Below, in pieces: positions 38,577 through 47,665 of a DNA stretch of 47,665 nt. This stretch comes from Propionivibrio sp. (GTDB taxonomy: Bacteria > Pseudomonadota > Gammaproteobacteria > Burkholderiales > Rhodocyclaceae). A program made the position numbers and the translations under genes. Location of the stretch: NCBI GenBank assembly GCA_029975435.1, contig JARKPC010000034.1, positions 1 to 47,665 of the forward strand, given 5' to 3'. The notes under the pieces were generated by a model, which saw nothing but the letters and a program-made list of their open reading frames with translations, ran no database searches and was not told where the DNA came from. Numbering within the stretch: the stretch's first letter is position 1; every line of letters begins with the position of its first letter.

Positions 38577-41500
38577 GCCTACCGTCCATGATTCAGAAAG
38601 CCCTTGATCCTTCACTGTGCGTTGTCGTCGAAGCCTGTGCCGGCAGCGGCAAGACCTGGCTGCTGGCCTCGCGCGTCGTGCGGCTGCTGCTCGCCGGGGT
38701 GGCGCCGGGCGAGATACTGGCCATCACCTTTACGCGCAAGGCGGCGCGGGAGATCGAGGAGCGCGTGGTGGACTGGCTGCGCCTGCTGGCGACGGCAGAC
38801 GAGGCTCAGGTCGCCACGTTTTTGCAGGAACGCGGCGTGGTACCGAACGAGCAGGTGGTGCGCCTGGCTCGCGGCTTGTACGAGCGGGTCCTGGCAGCCC
38901 AACCGGGGCTGACGGTCAATACGTTCCACGGCTGGTTCCTGCAACTGGTTGATGCGGCACCGCTATCGGCCAATCTGGCCGGCGCGACGCTGGTCGATTC
39001 CGATTCGCGGCTGTTCGACGAGTTGTGGCAGTCGTTCGCCGCCGAACTGGCGAAAGCGCTGGAAGCGGAGTTGACGACGAGTTTTGTCGGACTGCTTGGA
39101 GAAGCCGGTCTTGATTCGACGCGCCGGCTGATCCGTCGGGCGTTCGACCGGCGCAGCGAGTGGCTGGCGTTCGGCGGGAAGCCATCGGAGGTGGAGGAAA
39201 AGGTCGTCGCGGACTTGTCCGGCTTACTGGGGGCAGGCCGGCCCGGCGAAGCGTTGTCGGAGTTCTTTGCCGGCGACTGGGCGCTGGAGTTTCAGGCGTA
39301 TCTCGCATTTCTTGAAATGAGCGAATTGAAGGGCGACCTGCAAGCGGCGGCGATCCTGCGTGCTGTGCTTCCGGGATCGAGCACGCATCGGGATGACGAA
39401 GCGGTTTTTGAAGAACTGCGGTCGGTATTGCTGACCAAAGACAACACGCTACGCGCCAGGAAACCAGGGAATGCCCTGGACAAGCGCTTTACGCCTGTGG
39501 GTGCGGCGCGTTTCCTGGATTTGCACGCCCGGCTCGGCGAGCGGGTGTTGACGTGTCTGGATCGGCAAATCGCCGAGCGAATTCTGCTGTTCAATCGGCA
39601 GGCGTGTGCCGTATTCGCGGCATTCCTTGATCATGTCGAGGCATTCAAGCAGGCGAGGCGGCAGATCGATTTCGTCGATGCCGAGTGGAAGGTGCTGCAA
39701 CTGCTGCGCGACGAGGAAACGGCGGCGTTTCTGCAGGTCCGTCTCGATGCACGATACAAGCACGTGCTTCTCGACGAGTTCCAGGATACCAACCCGCTGC
39801 AATGGCAGATCCTGCGGGCGTGGTTCGATGCCTATTCGGACGCGGCGCGGCCCGGCGTTTTTCTGGTTGGCGACCCCAAGCAATCGATCTACCGTTTTCG
39901 CCGTGCCGAACCCCGCCTGTTTGGGGTTGCCGCCGACTTCCTGGCGCGCGAGTTTGGTGCCGTGCGCTGCGAACAGGACGTCACCCGGCGCAATGCGCGG
40001 CCGATCATCGATGTCGTGAATGCGCTGTTTCTTGGCGTTCCCGAGTTCGCTCCGTTCCGTGAGCAGTCTTCGCTGGCCGGAACCTTGCCGGGACGCGTCG
40101 AGTTGCTGCCGCTTATTGGCCAGACCGAGATCGAAGAGATGCCTGAGCGCGAGGGCTTGCGCGATCCACTGACCGAGCCGGACGTCGAACCGGAAGACTG
40201 GCGGCGCCGCCACGAGGCCGAAGCGCTGGCGGCCAGGATCAGCGAAATTGTCGGGCGCGGTGGTGTCGCGTGGCAGATCGATGACAAGGGGAGCGACGGC
40301 CGCAGCGTGCAGCGTCCGGCGCGTTATGGCGACTTCATGCTGCTGGTGCGCTCGCGCACGCATCTGGCCTGTTACGAACGCGCTTTGAGCGCGGCGGGAA
40401 TTCCGTTCGACGCCGGTTCGCGCGGCGGGCTGCTGGTGGCGCTGGAAGTGCGCGACATGGTGGCGCTGCTGGAGTTCCTGGTTACACCGGTCGATGACCT
40501 GAAGCTGGCGCAAGCGCTGCGTTCGCCGGTGTTTGCGTGCGGCGACGAAGAGTTGATGTTGCTTGCCCGGCGCGAAGAGGACTCATGGTGGGAGCGGCTG
40601 ACGGCGTTGGCGGAAAGCGGCGATGCCCCGGCACGGATGATGAGGGCCGCCAGCCTGCTGGGTGAGTGGCTGAGCGATGCCGGCCGGTTGCCGGCACACG
40701 ACTTGCTGGACCGCATCTTCCACCAGGGCGAAGTCCTGGCGCGCTATCGGTTGGCTGTGCCGACGGCCATGGCGGCAGGGGTTGACGCCAACCTGCGTGC
40801 CTTGCTGCTGTTGGCGCTGGATCTCGATGGCGGACGCTATCCGAGTCTGCCGCGTTTCATCGACGAATTGCGCGACCTGCGCGATGCCGAGTCCAGCGAC
40901 GCGCCGGACGAAGGCGAGATCGAATCGCAACATGCCGATGCCGGCCGTGTGCGCATCCTCACCATTCACGGCGCCAAGGGGCTTGAGGCGCCGATCGTCT
41001 GGCTGCTTGGTGCCAACGACGGGCCGCGCGGCGGCGAAGCCTGGGACGTGATCGTCGACTGGCCGCCGGACGATGCGGCGCCAAGCCATTTTTCCTTTTA
41101 CGGCCGCCAGGCGGATCGCGGCGCGGCGCGGCAGCCGATGTTCGAGGCGGAAGCGGCGGCGGCCAGGCGCGAGGAACTGAACCTGCTCTACGTGGCCATT
41201 ACGCGCGCGCGGCAGGTGTTCATCGCCAGCGGTACGGAGAACAGCAAGGGCAAGGACGGCACACCGTACCGGTTGCTCGCGGCAGCGCTGGAAAAGCTCG
41301 ACAGCCCGGCCGGATACGGCGATGTACTGCCATCGACTGAGGCAGGTGTTGGGGAAGAATCTGCTCCGTTGCACGGCAGCGCTTCCGGATCCTTGCCCGC
41401 CGTCGGCGAACGTCGCCAGCCACCTGACGCGGCCGAGCGTTTCGGCGTTCTGCTGCACGCCCTGTTGGAAAAGCGCAGCGAAGGCGAGCGGGACGATGGC

Positions 41501-41860
41501 TGGTGGACTGCGCTCGGATTCGACGACGTCGAATTCCGGCGAGTCCTCCCGGTCGCCGAACGCTTGCTGGGAGCGGGGCATCTGCGGCGCTTCTTTGATC
41601 CTGGGCAATTCCGGCGTGCGTGGAATGAGGCGGAACTGAGCGATGGTTCCGGCGGGCTATTGCGCATCGACCGGCTGGTCGAATTCGAGGACGGAGTGTG
41701 GGTTCTCGATTACAAAAGTTCCGGCTGTGACACCTCGCGGCTCGATGACTATCGGCAGCAAGTGTCCGGCTACTGCCGGGCGGTCGCGGGGGTATTCCCC
41801 GGACGCAGCGTGCGCGGCGCATTGATTTTTGCCGATACGACGCTGGTCGAAGTGGCCTAG
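38573..41860 (+). CDS. AddA-like UvrD-family helicase/nuclease
   Basis: Superfamily 1 DNA helicase of about 1095 residues with a C-terminal nuclease. Motif I is ACAGSGKT (residues 22-29), motif Ia ITFTRKAA, motif II LLDEFQDTNPLQW, motif III FLVGDPKQSIYRFRRA, motif V HGAKGLEAPIVWL and motif VI LLYVAITRAR. The C-terminal nuclease reads LLRIDRLVEF, VLDYKS and QQVSGY. I chose the GTG at 38573 because AGGAAAGG lies 6 bases upstream and it overlaps the AddB-like stop; ATG 38588 is an alternative. With both subunits carrying nuclease motifs, this is AddAB rather than RecBCD architecture. Confidence 0.9.
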   Translation: MSLPSMIQKALDPSLCVVVEACAGSGKTWLLASRVVRLLLAGVAPGEILAITFTRKAAREIEERVVDWLRLLATADEAQVATFLQERGVVPNEQVVRLARGLYERVLAAQPGLTVNTFHGWFLQLVDAAPLSANLAGATLVDSDSRLFDELWQSFAAELAKALEAELTTSFVGLLGEAGLDSTRRLIRRAFDRRSEWLAFGGKPSEVEEKVVADLSGLLGAGRPGEALSEFFAGDWALEFQAYLAFLEMSELKGDLQAAAILRAVLPGSSTHRDDEAVFEELRSVLLTKDNTLRARKPGNALDKRFTPVGAARFLDLHARLGERVLTCLDRQIAERILLFNRQACAVFAAFLDHVEAFKQARRQIDFVDAEWKVLQLLRDEETAAFLQVRLDARYKHVLLDEFQDTNPLQWQILRAWFDAYSDAARPGVFLVGDPKQSIYRFRRAEPRLFGVAADFLAREFGAVRCEQDVTRRNARPIIDVVNALFLGVPEFAPFREQSSLAGTLPGRVELLPLIGQTEIEEMPEREGLRDPLTEPDVEPEDWRRRHEAEALAARISEIVGRGGVAWQIDDKGSDGRSVQRPARYGDFMLLVRSRTHLACYERALSAAGIPFDAGSRGGLLVALEVRDMVALLEFLVTPVDDLKLAQALRSPVFACGDEELMLLARREEDSWWERLTALAESGDAPARMMRAASLLGEWLSDAGRLPAHDLLDRIFHQGEVLARYRLAVPTAMAAGVDANLRALLLLALDLDGGRYPSLPRFIDELRDLRDAESSDAPDEGEIESQHADAGRVRILTIHGAKGLEAPIVWLLGANDGPRGGEAWDVIVDWPPDDAAPSHFSFYGRQADRGAARQPMFEAEAAAARREELNLLYVAITRARQVFIASGTENSKGKDGTPYRLLAAALEKLDSPAGYGDVLPSTEAGVGEESAPLHGSASGSLPAVGERRQPPDAAERFGVLLHALLEKRSEGERDDGWWTALGFDDVEFRRVLPVAERLLGAGHLRRFFDPGQFRRAWNEAELSDGSGGLLRIDRLVEFEDGVWVLDYKSSGCDTSRLDDYRQQVSGYCRAVAGVFPGRSVRGALIFADTTLVEVA

Positions 41861-41947
41861 GGACGGAACTCGGCGCGGTGCGTTGAACCCGATAATCGAT
41901 GAGGGATCAAGGCAAGGTGGCTCCTCGCCGTGAATCATTTCCTGGGG

Positions 41948-42745
41948 TCAATGTGAATGGGCGCTGCCGAATGCGACGACGGCGATACCGGCAATCAGCA
42001 GGATGGTGTGCCAGCCGATCGATCTCGTTTCACGTTTCAGCCGGGGCATCAGATCGGCGATGGAGACATAAATGAAACTCGATGCGGCGATGGTGATGAT
42101 GATCGGAATCCAGTCGCGCGCGCTATCGAGCGTGTAGTAACCGGCCAGTCCGCCGAAGATTGCGGTCAGGCTGGAAACGAGGTTCCAGAACATCGCTCGC
42201 GAGCGTTTCCAGCCGGCGGAAAGGAGTACGGCAAAGTCACCGGCTTCCTGCGGGACTTCGTGGGCGATGATGGCCAGCGTCGTGCTCCAGCCGAGCGCTG
42301 GGTCGGCCAGAAAGGCGGCGGCGATGAGCAAGCCGTCGGTGAAATTGTGAAAGCCGTCGCCGACCAGGATGGCGAGGGTTCCTTCGTGTGCCGTGTGGTG
42401 ATGGCTGTGCGTATGGTCTTCGCATTGATGTTCTCCGGCATGCGCATCGCTTTCGCCCGTCTCGTGATGAGCGTGACGCCACAGGGCGATTTTTTCCAGA
42501 GTGAAGAAACACAGGATCCCGCCGAGCAGGATGGGAAACGCCTTGTCCGGAGGCAGTCCTTGCTCCAGTGCCTCGGGAAGCAGATGCAGCAAGGCCATGG
42601 ACAGGAGCAGTCCGGTCGAGAAACTGATGGTCAGGGTGATCCACTTGCGCGGCAGGCCGAACATGATCAGCGCGGCAGCGCCGATGCTGAGCGCTCCGCC
42701 AAGCAGGCAGGCGCAGATTATTTGGGCGAGGAGCGGCGTTGGCAT
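41948..42745 (-). CDS. ZIP-family divalent metal transporter
   Basis: Inner-membrane importer, probably of zinc or related metals, about 265 residues with eight helices. The metal-path motifs are GDGFHNFTDGLLIAAAF (helix 4) and HEVPQEAGDFAVLLSAG (helix 5). Between helices 3 and 4 lies a His-rich loop with HAHHETGE and HTHSHHH, a likely metal-sensing segment. I prefer the ATG at 42745 (MPTPLLAQIICA); an upstream GTG at 42784 adds 13 weak residues and nearly reaches the palindrome. The gene is convergent with the AddA-like gene. Confidence 0.9.
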   Translation of the reverse strand: MPTPLLAQIICACLLGGALSIGAAALIMFGLPRKWITLTISFSTGLLLSMALLHLLPEALEQGLPPDKAFPILLGGILCFFTLEKIALWRHAHHETGESDAHAGEHQCEDHTHSHHHTAHEGTLAILVGDGFHNFTDGLLIAAAFLADPALGWSTTLAIIAHEVPQEAGDFAVLLSAGWKRSRAMFWNLVSSLTAIFGGLAGYYTLDSARDWIPIIITIAASSFIYVSIADLMPRLKRETRSIGWHTILLIAGIAVVAFGSAHSH

Positions 42746-42788
42746 GTGGGGAGGGTCGTGGCAGGCAGTGCGCCATTCAAACACAGTG

Positions 42789-42823
42789 AGTTCTCAAATG
42801 CAACAGCGTTGCATTTGAGAACT
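42789..42823. promoter_or_regulatory. Perfect 16-bp palindrome upstream of the ZIP gene
   Basis: AGTTCTCAAATGCAAC (42789-42804) and GTTGCATTTGAGAACT (42808-42823) are exact complements separated by AGC. The core has AAATG and CATTT spaced by 11 bases, as in Zur boxes of proteobacteria, although the inner 11 bases are not the AT-rich Zur core. It lies 44 bases upstream of the ZIP start and 174 bases before crcB. It is either an operator for a metal regulator or an RNA hairpin with T6 at 42828-42833. Confidence 0.6.
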
Positions 42824-42942
42824 GTTGTTTTTTGCAAGGAATTGTCGTTGCGCTGCCTTGAGGCGAATGCGGTGGTGATATATTCGTGGGAAATCCGATG
42901 AATGCACTGTCCGGGAGAGGCTTCCGAGTGGCGTTTGAATGG

Positions 42943-42967
42943 CCCCGCGGGAATTCGTTCCCGGCCG
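42943..42967 (+). other. Possible hairpin in the crcB leader
   Basis: GGGAA (42949-42953), loop TTCG, TTCCC (42958-42962), with further partial pairing of GGCC-type sequence outside it, gives a small UUCG tetraloop hairpin about 30 bases before crcB. It does not match the fluoride riboswitch pattern. Confidence 0.3.
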
Positions 42968-42996
42968 GAATATGAATCTGCTTTTGGGTTGAGTCT

Positions 42997-43383
42997 ATGT
43001 GGAAATCGATCGTGGCGATTGCCGTAGGTGCAGGGCTCGGTGCGGTCCTGCGCTGGCAACTGGGAACACGGCTCAACAGCCTGTTCCCGACCATTCCGCC
43101 GGGTACCCTTGTGGCCAACCTGATCGGGGCGTATGTCATCGGACTGGCCATCGCTTTCTTTGCCACGTCTCCGGCAATCTCGCCCGAATGGCGTTTACTG
43201 ATCATCACCGGATTTTGCGGTGGGCTGACGACTTTCTCGACCTTCTCGGCGGAAGTCACGACGCTGTTGCAACAAGGGCAGATTCTCTGGGCATGCGGTG
43301 CGGTCGCTGGCCATGTGGCTGGTTCGGTGCTTATGACACTTGCAGGAATGGGGACTGTGTACGGGGTGAAAAGCGTTTTGTAG
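42997..43383 (+). CDS. crcB: Fluoride channel CrcB (Fluc)
   Basis: Small dimeric membrane channel of 128 residues that expels fluoride. Four helices are evident, with [13 protein letters not shown] near the N terminus, [15 protein letters not shown] and the signature [16 protein letters not shown]. The DUF190 gene starts 17 bases after its stop. A fluoride riboswitch was looked for upstream and not seen. Confidence 0.95.
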   Translation: MWKSIVAIAVGAGLGAVLRWQLGTRLNSLFPTIPPGTLVANLIGAYVIGLAIAFFATSPAISPEWRLLIITGFCGGLTTFSTFSAEVTTLLQQGQILWACGAVAGHVAGSVLMTLAGMGTVYGVKSVL

Positions 43384-43400
43384 AAGGCGTGGAGAATGTC

Positions 43401-43748
43401 ATGGAAGGTACGTTTCTGAGGTTTTATGTCGAGGAGGGAGAGCGTCATCACGGTGTGCTTCTCTGGGAATGGCTCCTCGAAAAAGCGTGTGAACTCGGCG
43501 TGCGCGGCGGTTCCGCGTTCCGAGCCGTCGGAGGCTTCGGCCGGCATCACACGCTGCACGAGAATCGGTTCTTCGAACTGGCCGGCAGCGTGGTTGTCGA
43601 GGTCGAATTCATCGTCGACGACACGGAAGCGGCACGACTGCTGGAGATCGTGCGGGCGGAAAAGCTGCGTGTCTTCTTTGCACGCATCCCGGCGAAGTTC
43701 GGAGTCATCAACCCTGATGGCGATGATCCTCGCGAAGCCATCGTATGA
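43401..43748 (+). CDS. DUF190-domain protein
   Basis: A 115-residue cytoplasmic protein of the DUF190 family, which has a PII-like ferredoxin fold and often sits next to crcB. Family segments are LRFYVEEGERHHGVLLWEWL, ELGVRGGSAFRAVGGFG and a closing VEFIVDDTEAARLLEIV region. The ATG at 43401 has GTGGAGA 8 bases upstream, and longer in-frame extensions overlap crcB in another frame. It is probably co-transcribed with crcB. Its function is not established; a ligand-dependent regulatory role in fluoride export is a guess from fold and context. Confidence 0.88.
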   Translation: MEGTFLRFYVEEGERHHGVLLWEWLLEKACELGVRGGSAFRAVGGFGRHHTLHENRFFELAGSVVVEVEFIVDDTEAARLLEIVRAEKLRVFFARIPAKFGVINPDGDDPREAIV

Positions 43749-43823
43749 CTGCGGGGATAATGCTTCTCGCATGGGGTGTTCCGGTGGTTGCTTCGGTTGA
43801 TAATTGCCGCTTTATTTTCATTG

Positions 43824-43829
43824 TATAAT
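43824..43829 (+). promoter_or_regulatory. -10 element of the enolase promoter
   Basis: A consensus TATAAT lies 56 bases before the enolase ATG in an AT-rich stretch. The -35 is unclear: TAATTG (43801-43806) is at 17 bases but matches poorly. Expected leader length is about 50 bases. Confidence 0.6.
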
Positions 43830-43872
43830 CACGGCTTTGTGTTTATTGCCGTACCTTGTTCAACTTCTGTAA

Positions 43873-45387
<1,515 letters not shown>

Positions 45388-45412
45388 TAGCGGCTCGTCA
45401 GTAGAAAGACAG

Positions 45413-45442
45413 AAGGGGCATCGTTTCGGATGCCCCTTTTTT
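45413..45442 (+). terminator. Intrinsic terminator after enolase
   Basis: AAGGGGCATC (45413-45422) pairs with GATGCCCCTT (45429-45438) around GTTTCG, followed by a T-run to 45442. It lies 25 bases after the enolase stop and overlaps the end of the convergent dehydrogenase gene. Confidence 0.92.
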
Positions 45443-46325
45443 ACGTCCGCCGCTTGTCGAGTTCGGGGTCAAGCAGGACGCTGACATAGCGCTCGCCGAG
45501 TCCGGCATCGACTGCCTGCTTGAAGATGTCGCGGATGTCATGGGCTAGTCGGCTCGGGCCGCGCGATGATTCGTCGGTCATTTCGCAGAAGTAGCTGTAG
45601 TCCTTCAATGCATTGTGCAGCGAGAAGCGGCTTCCGTCATAGTCTCCGTCGAGTGCCGGTTTGACCATCTTCTCAAGCGTTCCGGAACGGGCAGCGCCCG
45701 CTTCCATGACCGAATAGAGTGCCTTCCAGTCGATGCCGTTGTCGCGCGCGCGGCGATAGGCTTCGGCGAGCAGCGCGCCGGTTCCCTGCGTGACGAAGTT
45801 GTTCAGCAGCTTCGCCTGGTGCCCGGTCCCGATTGCACCGATCCGATGTACAACCTTCGAGTAGCAAGCGACGATTCTTCTGACTGCGTCGAAATCCTCG
45901 TCCTTGCAGCCGACCAGCGAACCGAGTTGTCCAGCGGCGGACTCGTTGGGTCCGCCCGTTACCGGGGCGTCGGCATAACGGATGCCCCGTTCTTCCAGCC
46001 AGGCGGCGACCTGTCGCGTGACTTTCGGGTTGGATGTGGAGGCATCGATCACCAGCTGGCCCGTGCGAAGTCCGGGCAATTGCCCTTCCAGCACACTGCG
46101 CACCGTATCGGCGTTGTTGACGCACAAGACGATGACGTCACTGCTTTCGGCGAGATACGGCAAGGCGTCTGTCTCTCGCGCTCCCGACGCGACAAGGTGG
46201 TCCACTCCGTCGCGATTGCGATGCACAAACACGGTGAGCGGATGTCCTGTTCTGAGCAAATGAGTAGCCATTCCGCGTCCCATCAGGCCGGCACCAATGA
46301 AACCAATCCTCTCGAATTCAGGCAT
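45441..46325 (-). CDS. 3-hydroxyisobutyrate dehydrogenase-family NAD(P)-dependent oxidoreductase
   Basis: A 294-residue beta-hydroxyacid dehydrogenase. The N-terminal nucleotide-binding motif is IGFIGAGLMGRGMATHLL, the substrate-binding region reads DAPVTGGPNESAAGQL, and the catalytic lysine is in GHQAKLLNNFV. The ATG at 46325 has AAGGAG upstream, and the longer frame upstream enters the IS flank. Members act on 3-hydroxyisobutyrate, tartronate semialdehyde, succinic semialdehyde and others; no neighbour fixes the substrate. It is convergent with enolase and lies 74 bases from the right-hand IS. Confidence 0.87.
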   Translation of the reverse strand: MPEFERIGFIGAGLMGRGMATHLLRTGHPLTVFVHRNRDGVDHLVASGARETDALPYLAESSDVIVLCVNNADTVRSVLEGQLPGLRTGQLVIDASTSNPKVTRQVAAWLEERGIRYADAPVTGGPNESAAGQLGSLVGCKDEDFDAVRRIVACYSKVVHRIGAIGTGHQAKLLNNFVTQGTGALLAEAYRRARDNGIDWKALYSVMEAGAARSGTLEKMVKPALDGDYDGSRFSLHNALKDYSYFCEMTDESSRGPSRLAHDIRDIFKQAVDAGLGERYVSVLLDPELDKRRT

Positions 46326-46399
46326 TTGTGTTCTCCTTGCACCAGATGTCGCATTGTGCCCGATCGTAACACGCGCAATGGCAGGAGACAGCCAGCGGA

Positions 46400-47664
46400 C
46401 AGGGCAATCGCATTTAGCTTCGAGGAATAAGGCCGAGCAATGAGGCACGGTAATCTGGAAGGCGTTCAGCGGTTTTGCGACGGGAACGCAAGCTGCGTTT
46501 GGGATACTGGGTATCCTGGCGCAGCAAGGCGAGAGCGAACTTGCGCAGGGCGGCGAAGTTGTGGGGCGCATGGTCTTTGCGCACCCGGCAACCGTCCTCG
46601 CGGAACGTGATGTCAAGGACCCAATGCAAGCTGTTCTCGATACCCCAGTGGTCACGTGCGGCCTTGGCAAAGGATTCGGCGCTCGTGATGCCTTGGCTGC
46701 CGATGTAATAGGCGCGCTCGGTGGTCACGGCGCCGTTGATCTCCCGCTGCCGCTCGATCAGGCCGACGCCGGCGAGCTTGGGCCAGTGTTCGCGCAGTTT
46801 CTTGTCCAGCCAGGACAGGTCGGTGACCCACATCGCCTGGCGTGTTTCGATCCGCCCATGATCTTTCTCGACGCTCTGGTAGCGGCAGACCGGCAAGGTG
46901 CTAAAGCCGCCGGTCTCGCCGTCAGCGAAGAATTCCCGCAGGGCGTCCGCGAAGTCTTTCTGGTTGTCCTTGACGGCCAACAGGTAGTCGCCGTCCCGGT
47001 CGAGAATCTTCCGGGCAATTTCGGTCTGACAGCCGATGGCGTCGATCGTGACGATGCAGCCTTTGAGGGCCAACGTGTCGAGCAACGCTTTGATGGCCGG
47101 AATCTCGTGGCCCTTGCCGCGGGTGTGTTCCTGCCCCAGGCACAGGTCGCTGGCCGTCGCATACGCACTGACCGTGTGCAGTGCCGTGTTGTGCCCATCC
47201 CGGGAGCCGCAGGCAGTCTTGCCGTCAATCGCGACCACGCCGGCCACAACCCCGGCGAGGTCGCTGATCCATTCACGGAAACAGGCTTCGAACACCTTGG
47301 CGTCCAGCAAGCGAAACAGCCGACCGAACGTGTCGTGCGACGGTGTGCCGTGCTCAAGGCGAAGATAGCGTTTGAGCCACGCTTCGTTGTCCTCCGCCCA
47401 TTCGGCAACATCGACCCAGGTGTCTGCCCCGCACAACACCGCGCACAGGGCCATCAGGATCATTTCCTTCAGGTCGTGCCGTCTCGCCGGTCCCGTCCTT
47501 GGATCTCCCAGACCAGCAAAGGCTTCCGTCAGTGTCATTTCCGCTCCCGACAAAAGGCGAGAGTAGACCTGATTTCAGCAGGGTCCACAAGAGCGGGTCA
47601 TAACCCGCTGAACGTAAACCAATTTTTGCCAGTGTCTACGACATCTGCGTATGCGATAGCCCTG
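46400..47664 (-). mobile_element. Second ISAs1-family insertion sequence
   Basis: Inverted repeats CAGGGCAATCGCAT (46400-46413) and, on the other strand of 47651-47664, CAGGGCTATCGCAT agree in 13 of 14 bases. They bound a 1265-bp element with one transposase. The left flank ends AGCCAGCGGA; only one base (A) follows the right end, compatible with a 10-bp target duplication but not evidence for it. Repeat ends and transposase differ from those of the left IS, so the two are distinct elements. Confidence 0.88.
46414..47553 (-). CDS. ISAs1-family DDE transposase
   Basis: A 379-residue transposase. The N-terminal region contains LGDPRTGPARRHDLKEMILM; catalytic positions are VVAIDGKTACGS, IVTIDAIGCQTE and HWGIENSLHWVLDITF. 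Its stop lies next to the inner edge of the left inverted repeat. M6 (TLTEAFAGLG) may be the true start rather than M1. The frame is intact. Compared with the left-end transposase it keeps the family motifs but differs throughout. Confidence 0.93.
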   Translation of the reverse strand: MSGAEMTLTEAFAGLGDPRTGPARRHDLKEMILMALCAVLCGADTWVDVAEWAEDNEAWLKRYLRLEHGTPSHDTFGRLFRLLDAKVFEACFREWISDLAGVVAGVVAIDGKTACGSRDGHNTALHTVSAYATASDLCLGQEHTRGKGHEIPAIKALLDTLALKGCIVTIDAIGCQTEIARKILDRDGDYLLAVKDNQKDFADALREFFADGETGGFSTLPVCRYQSVEKDHGRIETRQAMWVTDLSWLDKKLREHWPKLAGVGLIERQREINGAVTTERAYYIGSQGITSAESFAKAARDHWGIENSLHWVLDITFREDGCRVRKDHAPHNFAALRKFALALLRQDTQYPKRSLRSRRKTAERLPDYRASLLGLIPRS

Positions 47665-47665
47665 A

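Noticed and set aside
42824-42996. Fluoride riboswitch upstream of crcB
   Set aside because: The conserved pseudoknot pattern with its GATGG and CTGATG segments is absent; only a small UUCG hairpin is seen.

Overview
The window looks like chromosomal DNA from a betaproteobacterium, most likely of the Rhodocyclales group (Dechloromonas/Azonexus-like). This is inferred from high G+C, the gene orders trxA-rho-rpmE and ribF-ileS-lspA-ispH, a microaerobic cbb3 oxidase locus, and the minor-pilin cluster. Nearly all of it is ordinary core genome. I found no prophage, CRISPR array, tRNA or rRNA.

Layout. The window starts exactly at the terminus of one ISAs1-type insertion sequence (1-1259) and ends one base past the terminus of a second, different one (46400-47664), so the edges may be assembly breaks at repeats. 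Next to the first IS is a leftward type IV pilus cluster: pilE-type pilin, fimT/gspH, pilV, pilW, pilX and pilY1 (9226 to 1361). A small TonB-like protein is divergent from it. A leftward operon ribF-ileS-lspA-ispH (15241 to 10047) covers flavin cofactors, isoleucyl-tRNA, lipoprotein processing and isoprenoids.

Region 15417-25016 is the high-affinity cbb3 cytochrome oxidase locus. It holds ccoI-ccoS, then convergent fnr and ompW, then divergent ccoNOQP followed by ccoG and ccoH/fixH. Two perfect FNR boxes lie in the 367-bp ompW/ccoN intergenic region, each at a class II distance from a plausible -10 element, and the Fnr encoded next door keeps both its Fe-S cysteines and its DNA-contact residues. 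The region therefore reads as a self-contained oxygen-responsive circuit.

Region 25032-33024 holds proQ, an unknown membrane coiled-coil protein, rsgA, an M48 protease, orn, a GT39-like membrane glycosyltransferase, rpmE, rho and trxA. Region 33261-35357 pairs a small four-helix membrane protein of unknown function with a two-RCK potassium channel. Then come a 7Fe ferredoxin and an AddB/AddA-like helicase-nuclease pair (35802-41860). The right part has a ZIP metal transporter with a 16-bp palindrome upstream, crcB plus a DUF190 protein, an enolase with an unusual N-terminal tail, and a 3-hydroxyisobutyrate-dehydrogenase-family enzyme.

The most unusual item is the enolase at 43885-45387. A complete catalytic enolase is preceded by about 65 residues made of nine Lys/Ala/Pro hexads resembling histone H1 tails. 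Other points worth checking are two approximately 110-residue repeat modules inserted in PilY1, the split cco cluster with paired FNR boxes, and the Zur-like palindrome at the ZIP gene. I see no clearly new multi-gene system.
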